NCBI GenBank assembly: GCA_016790225.1
Contig: JAEUOZ010000051.1
Location: 35,679 to 99,678 of the forward strand
Length of the DNA stretch: 64,000 bases
Direction of reading: 5' to 3'
From: Rubrivivax sp.
GTDB lineage: Bacteria > Pseudomonadota > Gammaproteobacteria > Burkholderiales > Burkholderiaceae
The notes under the pieces are model-generated. The model worked only from the letters and a program-made list of their open reading frames with translations, was not told the DNA's origin and made no database searches. The stretch's first letter is position 1; the number at the start of each line of letters is the position of its first letter. Shown one piece after another: positions 41,033 through 48,801 of this stretch. A program made the translations under genes and the position numbers.

Positions 41033-41673
41033 GCGTCGACTTCGTTCTTGAGCAGGACCTAAAGTGGCGCGAAGCCGAACTCGCGTCGCTAAAGCGACTT
41101 GCAATTAACGCAACAACTGAGAATGTGGCCTATCGGGCATTGCTGCGGGCAATGTGGGCATTGCTCTATGCTCACTTTGAAGGATTCACCAAGTTCTGTT
41201 GGGACACTGTCCTCGATCACATTCAGTCGGCAGCAATCCCGACTGGCGAGCTAGAAGCCAAGTTTGCGCTGCTAGCTTTGGAGCCGATTTTTAGGGGCCA
41301 CCGTGCAAACCTTGATTCAAATTCAATCTGGTCATTTTTTGAGATGAGGCTACCTCAAGCGCTTCTCGCCGCAGCAGAGTTTCCGGAAAACTGTCGCCTA
41401 GAGACCGAAAGCAATCTTTGGCCAAACATATTTGAGCGAGAGTCAGGCCGGCTTGGAATTCGCTGCGAAGAACTACACAAACACAGAAGTCGCATACAAG
41501 CCTTGGTCGCCCGTCGAAACGACATCGCGCACGGAAAGAACATGGTCATTGCGACGCTCACTGAATACCATGAGTACGAGAGTGCGACACTTTGCCTTAT
41601 GCACGAGCTGGCAATCAAGTCGATCGAGATTCTCGACGGCAAAGCATATGAGAAGAAGGCTAGTCCGCCGTGA
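41029..41673 (+). CDS. HEPN-family predicted RNase (MAE_28990/MAE_18760 type)
   Basis: A 214-residue all-helical protein starting at GTG 41029 inside the DUF262 stop (GTGA overlap), so the two are translationally coupled. Helices MWALLYAHFEGFTKFCW and LVARRNDIAHGKNMV are diagnostic. RNDIAH provides the R-x4-H catalytic motif of HEPN ribonucleases, and the overall form fits the MAE_28990/MAE_18760 group. In toxin-antitoxin and abortive-infection systems HEPN proteins cut RNA. The DUF262 protein may restrain it until infection. Inference from context only. Confidence 0.85.
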   Translation: MSVDFVLEQDLKWREAELASLKRLAINATTENVAYRALLRAMWALLYAHFEGFTKFCWDTVLDHIQSAAIPTGELEAKFALLALEPIFRGHRANLDSNSIWSFFEMRLPQALLAAAEFPENCRLETESNLWPNIFERESGRLGIRCEELHKHRSRIQALVARRNDIAHGKNMVIATLTEYHEYESATLCLMHELAIKSIEILDGKAYEKKASPP

Positions 41674-42040
41674 CTGGCGAGGAGAACATAGCCCCTCTAC
41701 AGGGACTTCCCCTCGAGTCATCGGGTCGATGTTTCTCTCTCTTGCCAAGCCGTATTTGCCTTTGCTTCGCGCCCCCAACTCTGTACGTTGAAACATTACC
41801 TGCCAACAGAATCAGACTGCACATCTACAGACGGCCTTGTGCACCACGTTGCCGGTGCTGGCCAAGATACGAACCGCTTGGCAGGACTCCATTCGCTCGT
41901 CTTGATGGCTGAGCCATCACACAGGGGTTATCGAGTTGACCGGCCACCGGTCTAACCTGTCTGCTGCATCTTCTTTCGCACGTCTGGGGAAAAATCGAAC
42001 TGTGTTGGGGTTGTCGCGCTTGTGTCGCCTGCCGGGCCGC
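41674..42040. other. Low-G+C stretch after the HEPN gene, no gene seen
   Basis: About 370 bp without a credible ORF. It includes GATGGCT/AGCCATC, a 7-1-7 palindrome at 41904-41918, which may mark the non-coding end of the right-hand IS110 copy. The A/T-rich character of the insert fades near here. Confidence 0.4.
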
Positions 42041-42217
42041 TCAGGCCTGTGACGGCGCTGCTGCTTCCGGCCACTGGCTCACATGCCGGGCGTCAAAGCT
42101 CTTGCCCCTCACCAGCATCGCCGACACGATCCGCGCGTGCTTGTTGGCCAGGGCTATCACCGCCTTCTGCCAGTTGCGCGATCTCGCAAGCGCGCCGCTC
42201 ACTGGCTGATCGGGTGG
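42041..42217 (-). pseudogene. IS110-family transposase, C-terminal fragment
   Basis: Minus-strand translation down to TGA at 42041-42043 gives ARSRNWQKAVIALANKHARI, VSAMLVRGKSFDARH and VSQWPEAAAPSQA. KAVIALANKHARI is the conserved tail of IS110 transposases. Only about the last 55 residues remain. It has the same orientation as the N-terminal fragment at 38.5-39.0 kb but lies on the other side of the TIR-DUF262-HEPN genes, so the order along the minus strand is C-part, insert, N-part. Confidence 0.72.
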
Positions 42218-42331
42218 CTGCGTTTGTGGGCTGTCATCGCAAGCCCTCTATCCGCATCCGTTTTTTTCCCGCCCGGCACCCCCATGCGCATGTGCCTGCA
42301 CCGCCCGCAGCACAGCGGCACACCAGCCCCC

Positions 42332-42826
42332 TCAACCCACCACAGCCTGCTCACGCACCACCGACCGATAGCCACCCCTCTCGATGTCGCACTTGTCTTC
42401 CTGCGCAGCCGCACGCACCTCACGCCGGATCTGAAACTCCAGCAGGGGCCGGACCAGCACGCCGATGACGGGCGGCAGCGGCAGCCGGATGGTGATCGTC
42501 ACTTCCGTGCCGCTTCGGGCGCCCTGCACGGCCGGGGCGAAGCGAAAGCTCAGCTGGCCGCCGCGATTGAAGCCTTCGACCGAGAGGTCTTCGATGCGGC
42601 CGTCCGCAAAGACCTGGCGCTCGAAGACATCGCGCTGGCGAATGCCCAGCAGGCTGACTTCCTGCACGAAGCGGGCCGCGCGAGGCTGGCGCTCCAGCAC
42701 CTGGAAGCGCAGCTTGGGGTGCACGTTGCGGCGGATGTGGTGATCGAGATCGGCAAACTGCGCGCTGACGGTCTGGACCGGCGCGTCGATCCATTCACGG
42801 TGGATCACTTCGGCAAATCGGGGCAT
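42332..42826 (-). CDS. SRPBCC-family protein
   Basis: A 164-residue START/Bet v1-fold protein from ATG 42826. It begins with VIHREWIDAPVQTVSAQFAD, the usual N-terminal strand and helices, continues through FVQEVSLLGIRQRDVFERQV, and ends with a long C-terminal helix after GTEVTITIRLPLPPVIG. Members bind hydrophobic ligands; this one has no assigned ligand. It lies 94 bp downstream of the CopD-like gene on the same strand. Confidence 0.82.
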   Translation of the reverse strand: MPRFAEVIHREWIDAPVQTVSAQFADLDHHIRRNVHPKLRFQVLERQPRAARFVQEVSLLGIRQRDVFERQVFADGRIEDLSVEGFNRGGQLSFRFAPAVQGARSGTEVTITIRLPLPPVIGVLVRPLLEFQIRREVRAAAQEDKCDIERGGYRSVVREQAVVG

Positions 42827-42920
42827 GCGGCACCTCGGCATCGCTGGGGTGCTGCGGATACGGGCGCCAGGCCCTGGCGGATGCACAGCCCGGCCGGGCG
42901 CGGCATCACCGCACCACGCG

Positions 42921-43397
42921 CTACATCGCCCGGCCCATCAGCGCCACGCCCAGCACCAGCACGCCCAGACCCAGGTTGATGGAGACCCAGGTGCGGATCT
43001 GCGCCAGGGCCGCGCCGCCGGCGGGCCAGTCTGAGGCGCTGACCGCGCGGCTCAGGCGGCGGTACAGCGCAAAGCGGATGTGCAGGAAGATCGCCACCAT
43101 CAGGACGCCCAGCACGGTCATCAGGGTCCAATACATGGGCATCTCGAAGCGGCCGCCGGATTGAACGACCTGCTTGGCCACATTGCCGATCATCCAGACG
43201 CCGCTGGCCAGCGTCAGCAGCGATGCCGCCAGCACCGCCTGGAAGAAGCGCCCCAGCACATCGTGCATCAGGCGCACCCGCACGGTAGGGTCCAGCGCGG
43301 CCACGGCGGGCCGCAGGAAGAAGTGCGCAAAGACCATGCCGCCGACCCACAGCACGATGGCCAGCACATGCACGGTCTTGAGAGCTGCGTAGAGCAT
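42921..43397 (-). CDS. CopD-like four-helix membrane protein
   Basis: A 158-residue integral membrane protein with four helices: VHVLAIVLWVGGMVFAHFFL, AVLAASLLTLASGVWMIG, YWTLMTVLGVLMVAIFLHI and VSINLGLGVLVLGVALMG. His in the first and third helices fits the CopD/DUF2269-like family, some of which bind haem or copper. It is divergent from the rhodanese gene across a 233-bp gap containing the inverted repeat CACACGCC/GGCGTGTG (43459-43466 and 43482-43489). Confidence 0.8.
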   Translation of the reverse strand: MLYAALKTVHVLAIVLWVGGMVFAHFFLRPAVAALDPTVRVRLMHDVLGRFFQAVLAASLLTLASGVWMIGNVAKQVVQSGGRFEMPMYWTLMTVLGVLMVAIFLHIRFALYRRLSRAVSASDWPAGGAALAQIRTWVSINLGLGVLVLGVALMGRAM

Positions 43398-43630
43398 CGA
43401 AGGGTCCTTCAGTCGATCAGGCGTCTGCCGTCCGGGACCGGACGGCGCGGCGCAGTGTCACACGCCCCCGATACCGCGGATGGCGTGTGCCGTATTGGCC
43501 TGACGGCGCGGGCGGCGGCGTCTCTGGTCCTGGCTTTTCGTCTGTCGTGCGCCGCGCGGCGTCACTCAGCCGGCTGGGTCTGGCCTTCGCCGGCCGCTGG
43601 GCAAACACTGGCCAACCCCTTTGACTGGAC

Positions 43631-45460
43631 ATGCTTTCCGTGGCCTCCATCACTCCGTTGTCCGCACGGCTGCCCGCACGGCTGCCCGCCCAGGTGCCCG
43701 CGCTGCGCACGGCGCGCTTGCTCGCCGCCCTCGCCAGCCTCGTGCTGCCCCTCATCACCGCGGCGCAGCCGCTGGTGGATGCCGCCTGGCTGAAAGCCCG
43801 CATCGGCCAGCCGGGCTGGGTGCTGCTCGATGCCTCGCCCCTGCCCATCCACCGGGCCGGCCACATTCCCGGTGCGGTGAATGCCGATCTGATGTTCGGC
43901 GGCACGGCGCTGCCCACGCAGGCGCAGATGCAGGCGCGGCTGCGCGCCTGGGGCATTGCGCCGGACAGCCGCATCGTGGTCTACGACAACCAGGACACGA
44001 TGTGGGCCACGCGGGTGGTCTTCGATCTGCATCGCCACGGCCTGGCGCTGGACCGGCTGCACGTGCTGGATGGCGGCCTGAAGGCCTGGCAGGCGAGCGG
44101 CGGCGAGGTACGCAAGGCCGGCCAGCCCGCACCCGCGCCGGCATCCACGCCCGCACCCGGCACGGCGGTGGCGGCACCGGCGCGCGCCGGCCTGGCGCTG
44201 GAGCTGCCCGAGGTGCTGGCGGCCACCGGCCGGGCCGCGCCGCGCCAGCCCGGCGGGCGCGGCGAACTGGTGCTGGTCGAAGCGCTGGAGCCGCCCTGGT
44301 ACTACGGCCAGCGCAATTTCTTCGGGCGCGCCGGCCACCTGCCGCATGCCCGCATGTGGTCAAGGCTGGATCTGCTGCAGGCGGACGGCCGTTTCAAGCC
44401 CCTGCCCGAACTGCGCCGCATGGCCGCGATGCTGGGCATGGATGCACAGACCCCCGTGCTCACCTATTGCGGCGGCGGCGTGGCGGCGACGCTGCCGTGG
44501 TTTGCGCTGCACGTGCTGATGGGCTGGCCGCAGGTGAGCGTGTATGTGGGCTCGCAGCGCGAGTGGCTGCGCGACGAACGCGGCCTGCCGATGTGGAGCT
44601 GGGCCGAGCCGCAACGCCTGCGCAGCGCCGATTGGCTGGCGAGCTGGAACGACGACTTGCTGCGGCTGACCGGATCGGCCCGCCTGAACGTGATCGACGT
44701 CCGGCCCGCGGCCGAGCACGCGCTGGGCCATGTGCCGCACGCCTACAACCTGCCGCCCGAGCGCTGGACGGCACTGCGGCGCGATCCCCAGGCGCTGCGC
44801 ACCGAGCTGGCGGCCAGCGGGCTTGATCCGGAACACGAGATCGTGCTGGTCGGCCGTGGCGGGCTGGACCCGACGGCCGCGCTGGCCTGGGCCACGCTGG
44901 AAGCGCTGGGTCACCGCCAGGTGGCGCTGATGCTGGAATCCACCGACGAGTGGGCCCTGCGCGGCCATCCGCTGGCAAAGCCGCAGGCCGCCACCCCCGC
45001 TGCACCGGCCACGCCCGCCCCGCCCCGGCGCCCGCAGCCGGGCTGGGCGGCCCTGTCACCGCCCGCCGCTTCCGGCCAGCCCGCGGGCCGAGAGGATCGC
45101 GAGACGCCGCGCCAGATCTTGCGCGTCGACAGCCGGGCCGCCGCCGTCGGAGCCGTCGGAGCCGTCGGAGCCGTCGGAGCGGCCGGCGCGGTCGGCGCGG
45201 TCGGCGCGGTGAGCGCTGCCAGCCCGCAAACGCCGACCACTCCTCAAACGGCCGACGTCATCGCACTGCCCTGGACGGCCTTCGTCAAGCCCGACGGCAG
45301 CCTCAAGGCCCCGCACGAGATCCATGAGCGCCTGACGCAGGCGGGTGTGTCCCGCTGGGCTCACGTCCAGGTGCAGGCCGAAGACGCGGCCGAAGCGGCG
45401 GCGGCGCTGTTCGTGCTGCGCCTGGTGGGCTGGCCTTCGGCGGCGATGGCCGCGCGCTGA
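43631..45460 (+). CDS. Multi-rhodanese sulfurtransferase-like protein
   Basis: A 609-residue exported protein with three rhodanese-like domains. Domain 1 (residues about 50-160) has VVYDNQDTMWATR, with no catalytic Cys. Domain 2 (about 190-330) keeps the active loop VLTYCGGGVAATLPW. Domain 3 (about 350-450) has VLVGRGGLDPTAAL, again without Cys. A signal-like helix (LLAALASLVLPLITAAQ) lies near residues 30-46. A low-complexity A-V-G repeat (505-525) and a short C-terminal domain follow. Only the middle domain should transfer sulfur. The physiological acceptor is unknown. Confidence 0.85.
   Translation: MLSVASITPLSARLPARLPAQVPALRTARLLAALASLVLPLITAAQPLVDAAWLKARIGQPGWVLLDASPLPIHRAGHIPGAVNADLMFGGTALPTQAQMQARLRAWGIAPDSRIVVYDNQDTMWATRVVFDLHRHGLALDRLHVLDGGLKAWQASGGEVRKAGQPAPAPASTPAPGTAVAAPARAGLALELPEVLAATGRAAPRQPGGRGELVLVEALEPPWYYGQRNFFGRAGHLPHARMWSRLDLLQADGRFKPLPELRRMAAMLGMDAQTPVLTYCGGGVAATLPWFALHVLMGWPQVSVYVGSQREWLRDERGLPMWSWAEPQRLRSADWLASWNDDLLRLTGSARLNVIDVRPAAEHALGHVPHAYNLPPERWTALRRDPQALRTELAASGLDPEHEIVLVGRGGLDPTAALAWATLEALGHRQVALMLESTDEWALRGHPLAKPQAATPAAPATPAPPRRPQPGWAALSPPAASGQPAGREDRETPRQILRVDSRAAAVGAVGAVGAVGAAGAVGAVGAVSAASPQTPTTPQTADVIALPWTAFVKPDGSLKAPHEIHERLTQAGVSRWAHVQVQAEDAAEAAAALFVLRLVGWPSAAMAAR
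45143..45205 (+). repeat. Seven in-frame 9-bp repeats (Ala-Val-Gly)
   Basis: GCCGTCGGA occurs four times exactly (45143-45178), followed by three variant units (GCGGCCGGC, then GCGGTCGGC twice) to 45205. It encodes an Ala-Val/Ala-Gly tract in the rhodanese protein and may vary in copy number. Confidence 0.85.
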
Positions 45461-45532
45461 GCTTGCCGTCGAGTCACCCGGCCCGGCAGCGAACTCCAGC
45501 CCGCGCAGCCCGAAGCCCGGCGACCCTCGGCC

Positions 45533-46732
45533 ATGACAGCCCCGCTGCGCGACACTGACGGCATGTCGGCCGCGCCCTCCAACCGCTCCAACCACTCGAC
45601 CCGCTCCGCCCTGCCCGGCTCTGCGAGCGCGCCGGGCGGCGCGGCGCCGGCGCGCCGCGGCTGGCGCGCCCTGGTGGCCTGGCCGCGCGTGAAGCTCTGG
45701 CTCATCGTCACGCTGATCTGGGCGCTGCTGCGCGCGGCCACGTCAACGTCGGGCCTGGACGTCTGGTTGATGCGCTGCGGCTTCGTCACGGCCGTGGCGG
45801 TGCTGGCGTTCGGCGTGCTGGAGCAGTGGCCGCGGCAGCTGCCCCGCCGGCTGCCACGCTGGGTGGCGCAGCTGCTGGCCGTGGCCCTGGTGATCCCGCC
45901 GAGCGCCTTTGCGGCCTACGCGCTGACGCTGGGCACCTGGGATATCCACGCGCTGGGCGCGAGCTACTCCCGGGGCTTCAGCATCCTGGCCTTCACAGGC
46001 CTGCTGTTCGGCCCGTGGATCGCGCTGGTGGCGCTGCTGCGCCAGCGCGAGGCCTTTGCACGCGAGCAGGCGCTGGCCTTTGCGCTGGAACGCAGCGAGC
46101 TCGAGCGCCGGGCACTGGATGCCCGCATGAAACTGCTGCAGGCGCAGGTGGAGCCGCACTTTCTGTTCAACACGCTGGCCAATGTGCGCACGCTGGTGCG
46201 GCGGGCGGGTTCTGAACAGGCGTCAGCGGTGCTGGACAGCCTTATCCACTACCTGCGCGCTGCCGTGCCGCAGCTGGACGGCGGTGCCAGCTGTTTTGCC
46301 GACGAGCGCGCGCTGGTTCAGGCCTATCTCGAGGTGATGCACCTGCGCATGCCGGATCGGCTGCAGTTTGCGATCGATGTCGACGCATCCGCGCTGCCGC
46401 TGCACTGCCCCGCGGCGGCCGTCCTGACGCTGGTGGAGAACGCCATCCGCCATGGCATCGATCCGGCCGAAGACGGCGGCCGCATCGAGGTGAGCGTGCG
46501 CCGCGTCGGTGATCGGATCGAGGTGCGGGTGCTGGACACCGGCATCGGGCTGGATGCTGCGCGCAGCAGCCGCAAAGGCGCCGAGGCCGTCGAAGGCACC
46601 GGCCTGGCCAACCTGCGCGAACGCCTGGCGCTGGCCTTCGGCGGCGAGGCAAGCCTGGCCCTTGAGGCCCATGCACCCCGCGGCACGCGGGCCACGCTGA
46701 GCCTGCCCGCCGCGCTGGCGCCCGAAGCATGA
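45533..46732 (+). CDS. LytS-type sensor histidine kinase
   Basis: A 399-residue membrane kinase. Four hydrophobic helices span about residues 55-180. A coiled linker leads to the His_kinase domain with phospho-acceptor His in VEPHFLFNTLANVRTLVRR, the N-box VENAIRHGIDP, G1 box DTGIGLD and G2 region GTGLANLRERLAL. This is the LytS/AlgZ family that pairs with LytTR regulators. The next gene overlaps by 4 bp (ATGA), so they form a two-component pair. ATG 45563 is an alternative start. Confidence 0.92.
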   Translation: MTAPLRDTDGMSAAPSNRSNHSTRSALPGSASAPGGAAPARRGWRALVAWPRVKLWLIVTLIWALLRAATSTSGLDVWLMRCGFVTAVAVLAFGVLEQWPRQLPRRLPRWVAQLLAVALVIPPSAFAAYALTLGTWDIHALGASYSRGFSILAFTGLLFGPWIALVALLRQREAFAREQALAFALERSELERRALDARMKLLQAQVEPHFLFNTLANVRTLVRRAGSEQASAVLDSLIHYLRAAVPQLDGGASCFADERALVQAYLEVMHLRMPDRLQFAIDVDASALPLHCPAAAVLTLVENAIRHGIDPAEDGGRIEVSVRRVGDRIEVRVLDTGIGLDAARSSRKGAEAVEGTGLANLRERLALAFGGEASLALEAHAPRGTRATLSLPAALAPEA

Positions 46733-47511
46733 ACCCGCCCGCCACCGCACTGATCGCCGACGATGAGCCGCTGCTGCGCGAAGAGCTGGCGGAGCTGCTG
46801 CAGGCGGCCTGGCCTTCGCTGCAGGTGGTGGCCTGCGCACGCAACGGCCGCGAGGCGGTGGAACTGTTCGAGCAGCATCAGCCCCAGGCCTGCTTTCTGG
46901 ATGTGCAGATGCCCGGCATGAGCGGCATCGAAGCCGCGCGCCACATCGGCCGCCGGGCGCACATCGTCTTCGTCACCGCCTTCGAGCAGTACGCGGTGCA
47001 GGCCTTTGCCCAAGGCGTGCTGGACTACCTTGTCAAGCCGGTGGAGCCAGCGCGGCTGGCCGAAGCGGTGGCGCGCCTGCAGGAGCGGCTGGGCGCCGCC
47101 GCCCCGGTGCGGCACGACGAGGCCTTGCTGCGCGAACTGGCCCAGCGCATCGCGCGCGAGCGTGTGCCCACCACGCTGCGCTGGGTGCGTGCGCAGATGG
47201 GCAGCACGGTGCGGCTGATCGCGGTGGAACGCATCGACTACCTGCAATCCGACAGCCGCTACACGCGGGTGGCCTGGCGCCAGGACGACGGCAGCCCTGC
47301 CGAGGCCCTGATCAGCCTGCCGCTGAAGGATCTGCTGGCCCAGCTCGATCCGGCGCAGTTCCTGCAGATCCACCGGTCCGCCGTGGTCAACCTCGAACGT
47401 GTGAGCCACATCGTGCGCGGCGCCAACGAAACAGCTGATGTGCACCTGAAGGGGCGCCGCGAAACCCTGCGCTCCAGCCGCAACTTCAACCACGTCTTCC
47501 GGCAGATGTGA
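46729..47511 (+). CDS. LytTR-family response regulator
   Basis: A 260-residue response regulator with a receiver domain (acidic pair in LIADDEPLLREEL, phospho-Asp in CFLDVQMPGMSG, Lys in LDYLVKPVEPARL) and a C-terminal LytTR DNA-binding domain (RLIAVERIDYLQSDSRYTRV, FLQIHRSAVVNLERV). It overlaps the LytS-like kinase gene and resembles the AlgZ/AlgR pair, whose members control alginate or type IV pilus genes. Its targets are not known. Confidence 0.93.
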   Translation: MNPPATALIADDEPLLREELAELLQAAWPSLQVVACARNGREAVELFEQHQPQACFLDVQMPGMSGIEAARHIGRRAHIVFVTAFEQYAVQAFAQGVLDYLVKPVEPARLAEAVARLQERLGAAAPVRHDEALLRELAQRIARERVPTTLRWVRAQMGSTVRLIAVERIDYLQSDSRYTRVAWRQDDGSPAEALISLPLKDLLAQLDPAQFLQIHRSAVVNLERVSHIVRGANETADVHLKGRRETLRSSRNFNHVFRQM

Positions 47512-47547
47512 GGCGCGGGGCGCCTGCCCGGGCCTCGGTCCGTCTGC

Positions 47548-47669
47548 CGATCGGCGGTCTTCACCACCTTCATCCCCTTGGCGGACTCGGCGTCCACGAA
47601 GGCCGCGAAGTCCTTCATGCCGATTCGTTCCGTGTCTGCAGGTGAGGAAGCACCGCCAATACGGGCCAA
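47548..47669 (-). pseudogene. Remnant of a TctC/Bug receptor C-terminus
   Basis: About 35 residues read as MKDFAAFVDAESAKGMKVVK, which resembles the last helix of tripartite tricarboxylate transporter receptors (compare the intact one at 62943-63962). Nothing upstream or downstream continues the family. It lies between the LytTR regulator and tRNA-Pro and is probably a decayed fragment left by recombination near the tRNA. Similarity is short, so the call is tentative. Confidence 0.4.
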
Positions 47670-47675
47670 CGCCCC

Positions 47676-47717
47676 AGAAAGACAAAACGCCTTAGCCCCT
47701 TGTGGGAGCTAAGGCGT
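47676..47717 (-). terminator. Rho-independent terminator of tRNA-Pro
   Basis: On the minus strand ACGCCTTAGC and GCTAAGGCGT form a perfect 10-bp stem (47687-47696 with 47708-47717) with an 11-nt loop, followed by TTTTGTCTTTCT. It lies 10 bp beyond the tRNA-Pro 3' end. Confidence 0.9.
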
Positions 47718-47727
47718 TGATTTTCAT

Positions 47728-47804
47728 TGGTCGGGGTGGCGGGATTCGAACTCGCGACCCCTTGCACCCCATGCAAGTGCGCTACCAGGCTGCGCTACAC
47801 CCCG
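47728..47804 (-). tRNA. tRNA-Pro (GGG)
   Basis: The minus-strand cloverleaf starts CGGGGTGTAGCGCAGCCTGG and has acceptor pairing CGGGGTG/CACCCCG. Its anticodon loop ATGGGGT between CTTGC and GCAAG gives anticodon GGG, the T-loop is GTTCGAAT, and CCA is encoded. The 77-nt length including CCA is standard. Confidence 0.95.
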
Positions 47805-47900
47805 ACGAAGCTGCGCAGTATAGCCTGCCCTTGGGGCCTTCCCGGGCGGCCGCGGCCGGGGCTCGAGGGATGTGGGCGCCAGCCGTGCGGGCGCCCGGCT

Positions 47901-48365
47901 TCAGGCGTCCAGCAGGCGCCTGATGGCTTCCAGCTCGGTGCGCAGCCGGGCAGCATCGCCCGGCTCGGCCAGCATCAGCGGGGACTGGGGTGCCGCGGCG
48001 GGTGCGGCTTCGCTGCCGGCTTCGGCCGATGTCTCCAGGCCGGGGTCGCTCATGGCCTCATCCGCCGCTTCGGCCAAGGCAGGATCCGCCGCCTGGCCGT
48101 TGCTGCGGCCGAAGCCCAGATCGCCCAGGCGGTTGCGCGCGCCGCTGATCGTGAAGCCCTCGTCGTACAGCAGCGTGCGGATGCGGCGGATCAGCAGCAC
48201 CTCGTGGTGCTGGTAGTAGCGGCGGTTGCCGCGCCGCTTCATGGGCTTGAGCTGGGTGAACTCCTGCTCCCAGTAGCGAAGCACATACGGCTTCACCTGG
48301 CACAGCTCACTGACCTCCCCGATCGTGAAGTACCGCTTGGGCGGGATGGGAGGCAAGGTCTCCAT
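47901..48365 (-). CDS. MerR-family transcriptional regulator
   Basis: A 154-residue MerR protein of the type found after ihfA in many proteobacteria. The winged helix-turn-helix is clear (YFTIGEVSELCQVKPYVLRY, then YWEQEFTQLKPMKRRGNRRY), followed by a short dimerisation helix and an Ala/Glu-rich tail. No Cys metal-binding pattern is visible, so it is not a classical metal sensor. It follows ihfA by 36 bp and may be co-transcribed with pheST-ihfA. Confidence 0.9.
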   Translation of the reverse strand: METLPPIPPKRYFTIGEVSELCQVKPYVLRYWEQEFTQLKPMKRRGNRRYYQHHEVLLIRRIRTLLYDEGFTISGARNRLGDLGFGRSNGQAADPALAEAADEAMSDPGLETSAEAGSEAAPAAAPQSPLMLAEPGDAARLRTELEAIRRLLDA

Positions 48366-48401
48366 GAAAAATCAAGGCGCTTCCGAAGGGAAGCTAAGAC
48401 T

Positions 48402-48770
48402 CTACTCGAACTCTTCCGGGCCCGGGGTCTCGCCTTGAACGATCGCTTTCAACTTGTGACTGGCGTGAAACGTCACGACGTGGCGCGCCTTGATCGGAAT
48501 CGCTTCACCGGTGCGCGGGTTGCGGCCCGGGCGCGGCGCCTTGCGGCGGATGTTGAAGTTGCCGAAGCCCGACAGCTTGACATCCTGACACTGGGCCAGG
48601 GCCGCGTGCACGCTGTCGAAGAAGGATTCGACCATCTCCTTGGATTCGCGCTTGTTCAGGCCCAGGCGGTCGAACAGCAGTTCGGACAGATCGGCCTTGG
48701 TGAGCGTCGGCGTCTCCAGCGAAGCCAGCGCGGGTGCGCTGCGCCCGGGCTTGTCATCCTGCACATCCAT
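48402..48770 (-). CDS. ihfA: Integration host factor subunit alpha
   Basis: IHF-alpha pairs with IHF-beta to bend DNA at specific sites. From ATG 48770 the protein has 122 residues, with an N-terminal extension of about 22 residues before the core ([20 protein letters not shown]). The DNA-intercalating beta-arm is present ([20 protein letters not shown]). It lies 31 bp after pheT, the conserved pheST-ihfA order. Confidence 0.95.
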   Translation of the reverse strand: MDVQDDKPGRSAPALASLETPTLTKADLSELLFDRLGLNKRESKEMVESFFDSVHAALAQCQDVKLSGFGNFNIRRKAPRPGRNPRTGEAIPIKARHVVTFHASHKLKAIVQGETPGPEEFE

Positions 48771-48801
48771 GGTCAACCGTCCTCCCAACCTTGCCCTGCC
48801 C

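Noticed and set aside
41670..41912. 80-codon ORF after the HEPN gene
   Set aside because: No ribosome site, odd composition, no recognisable pattern, and it runs into the IS110-like end.
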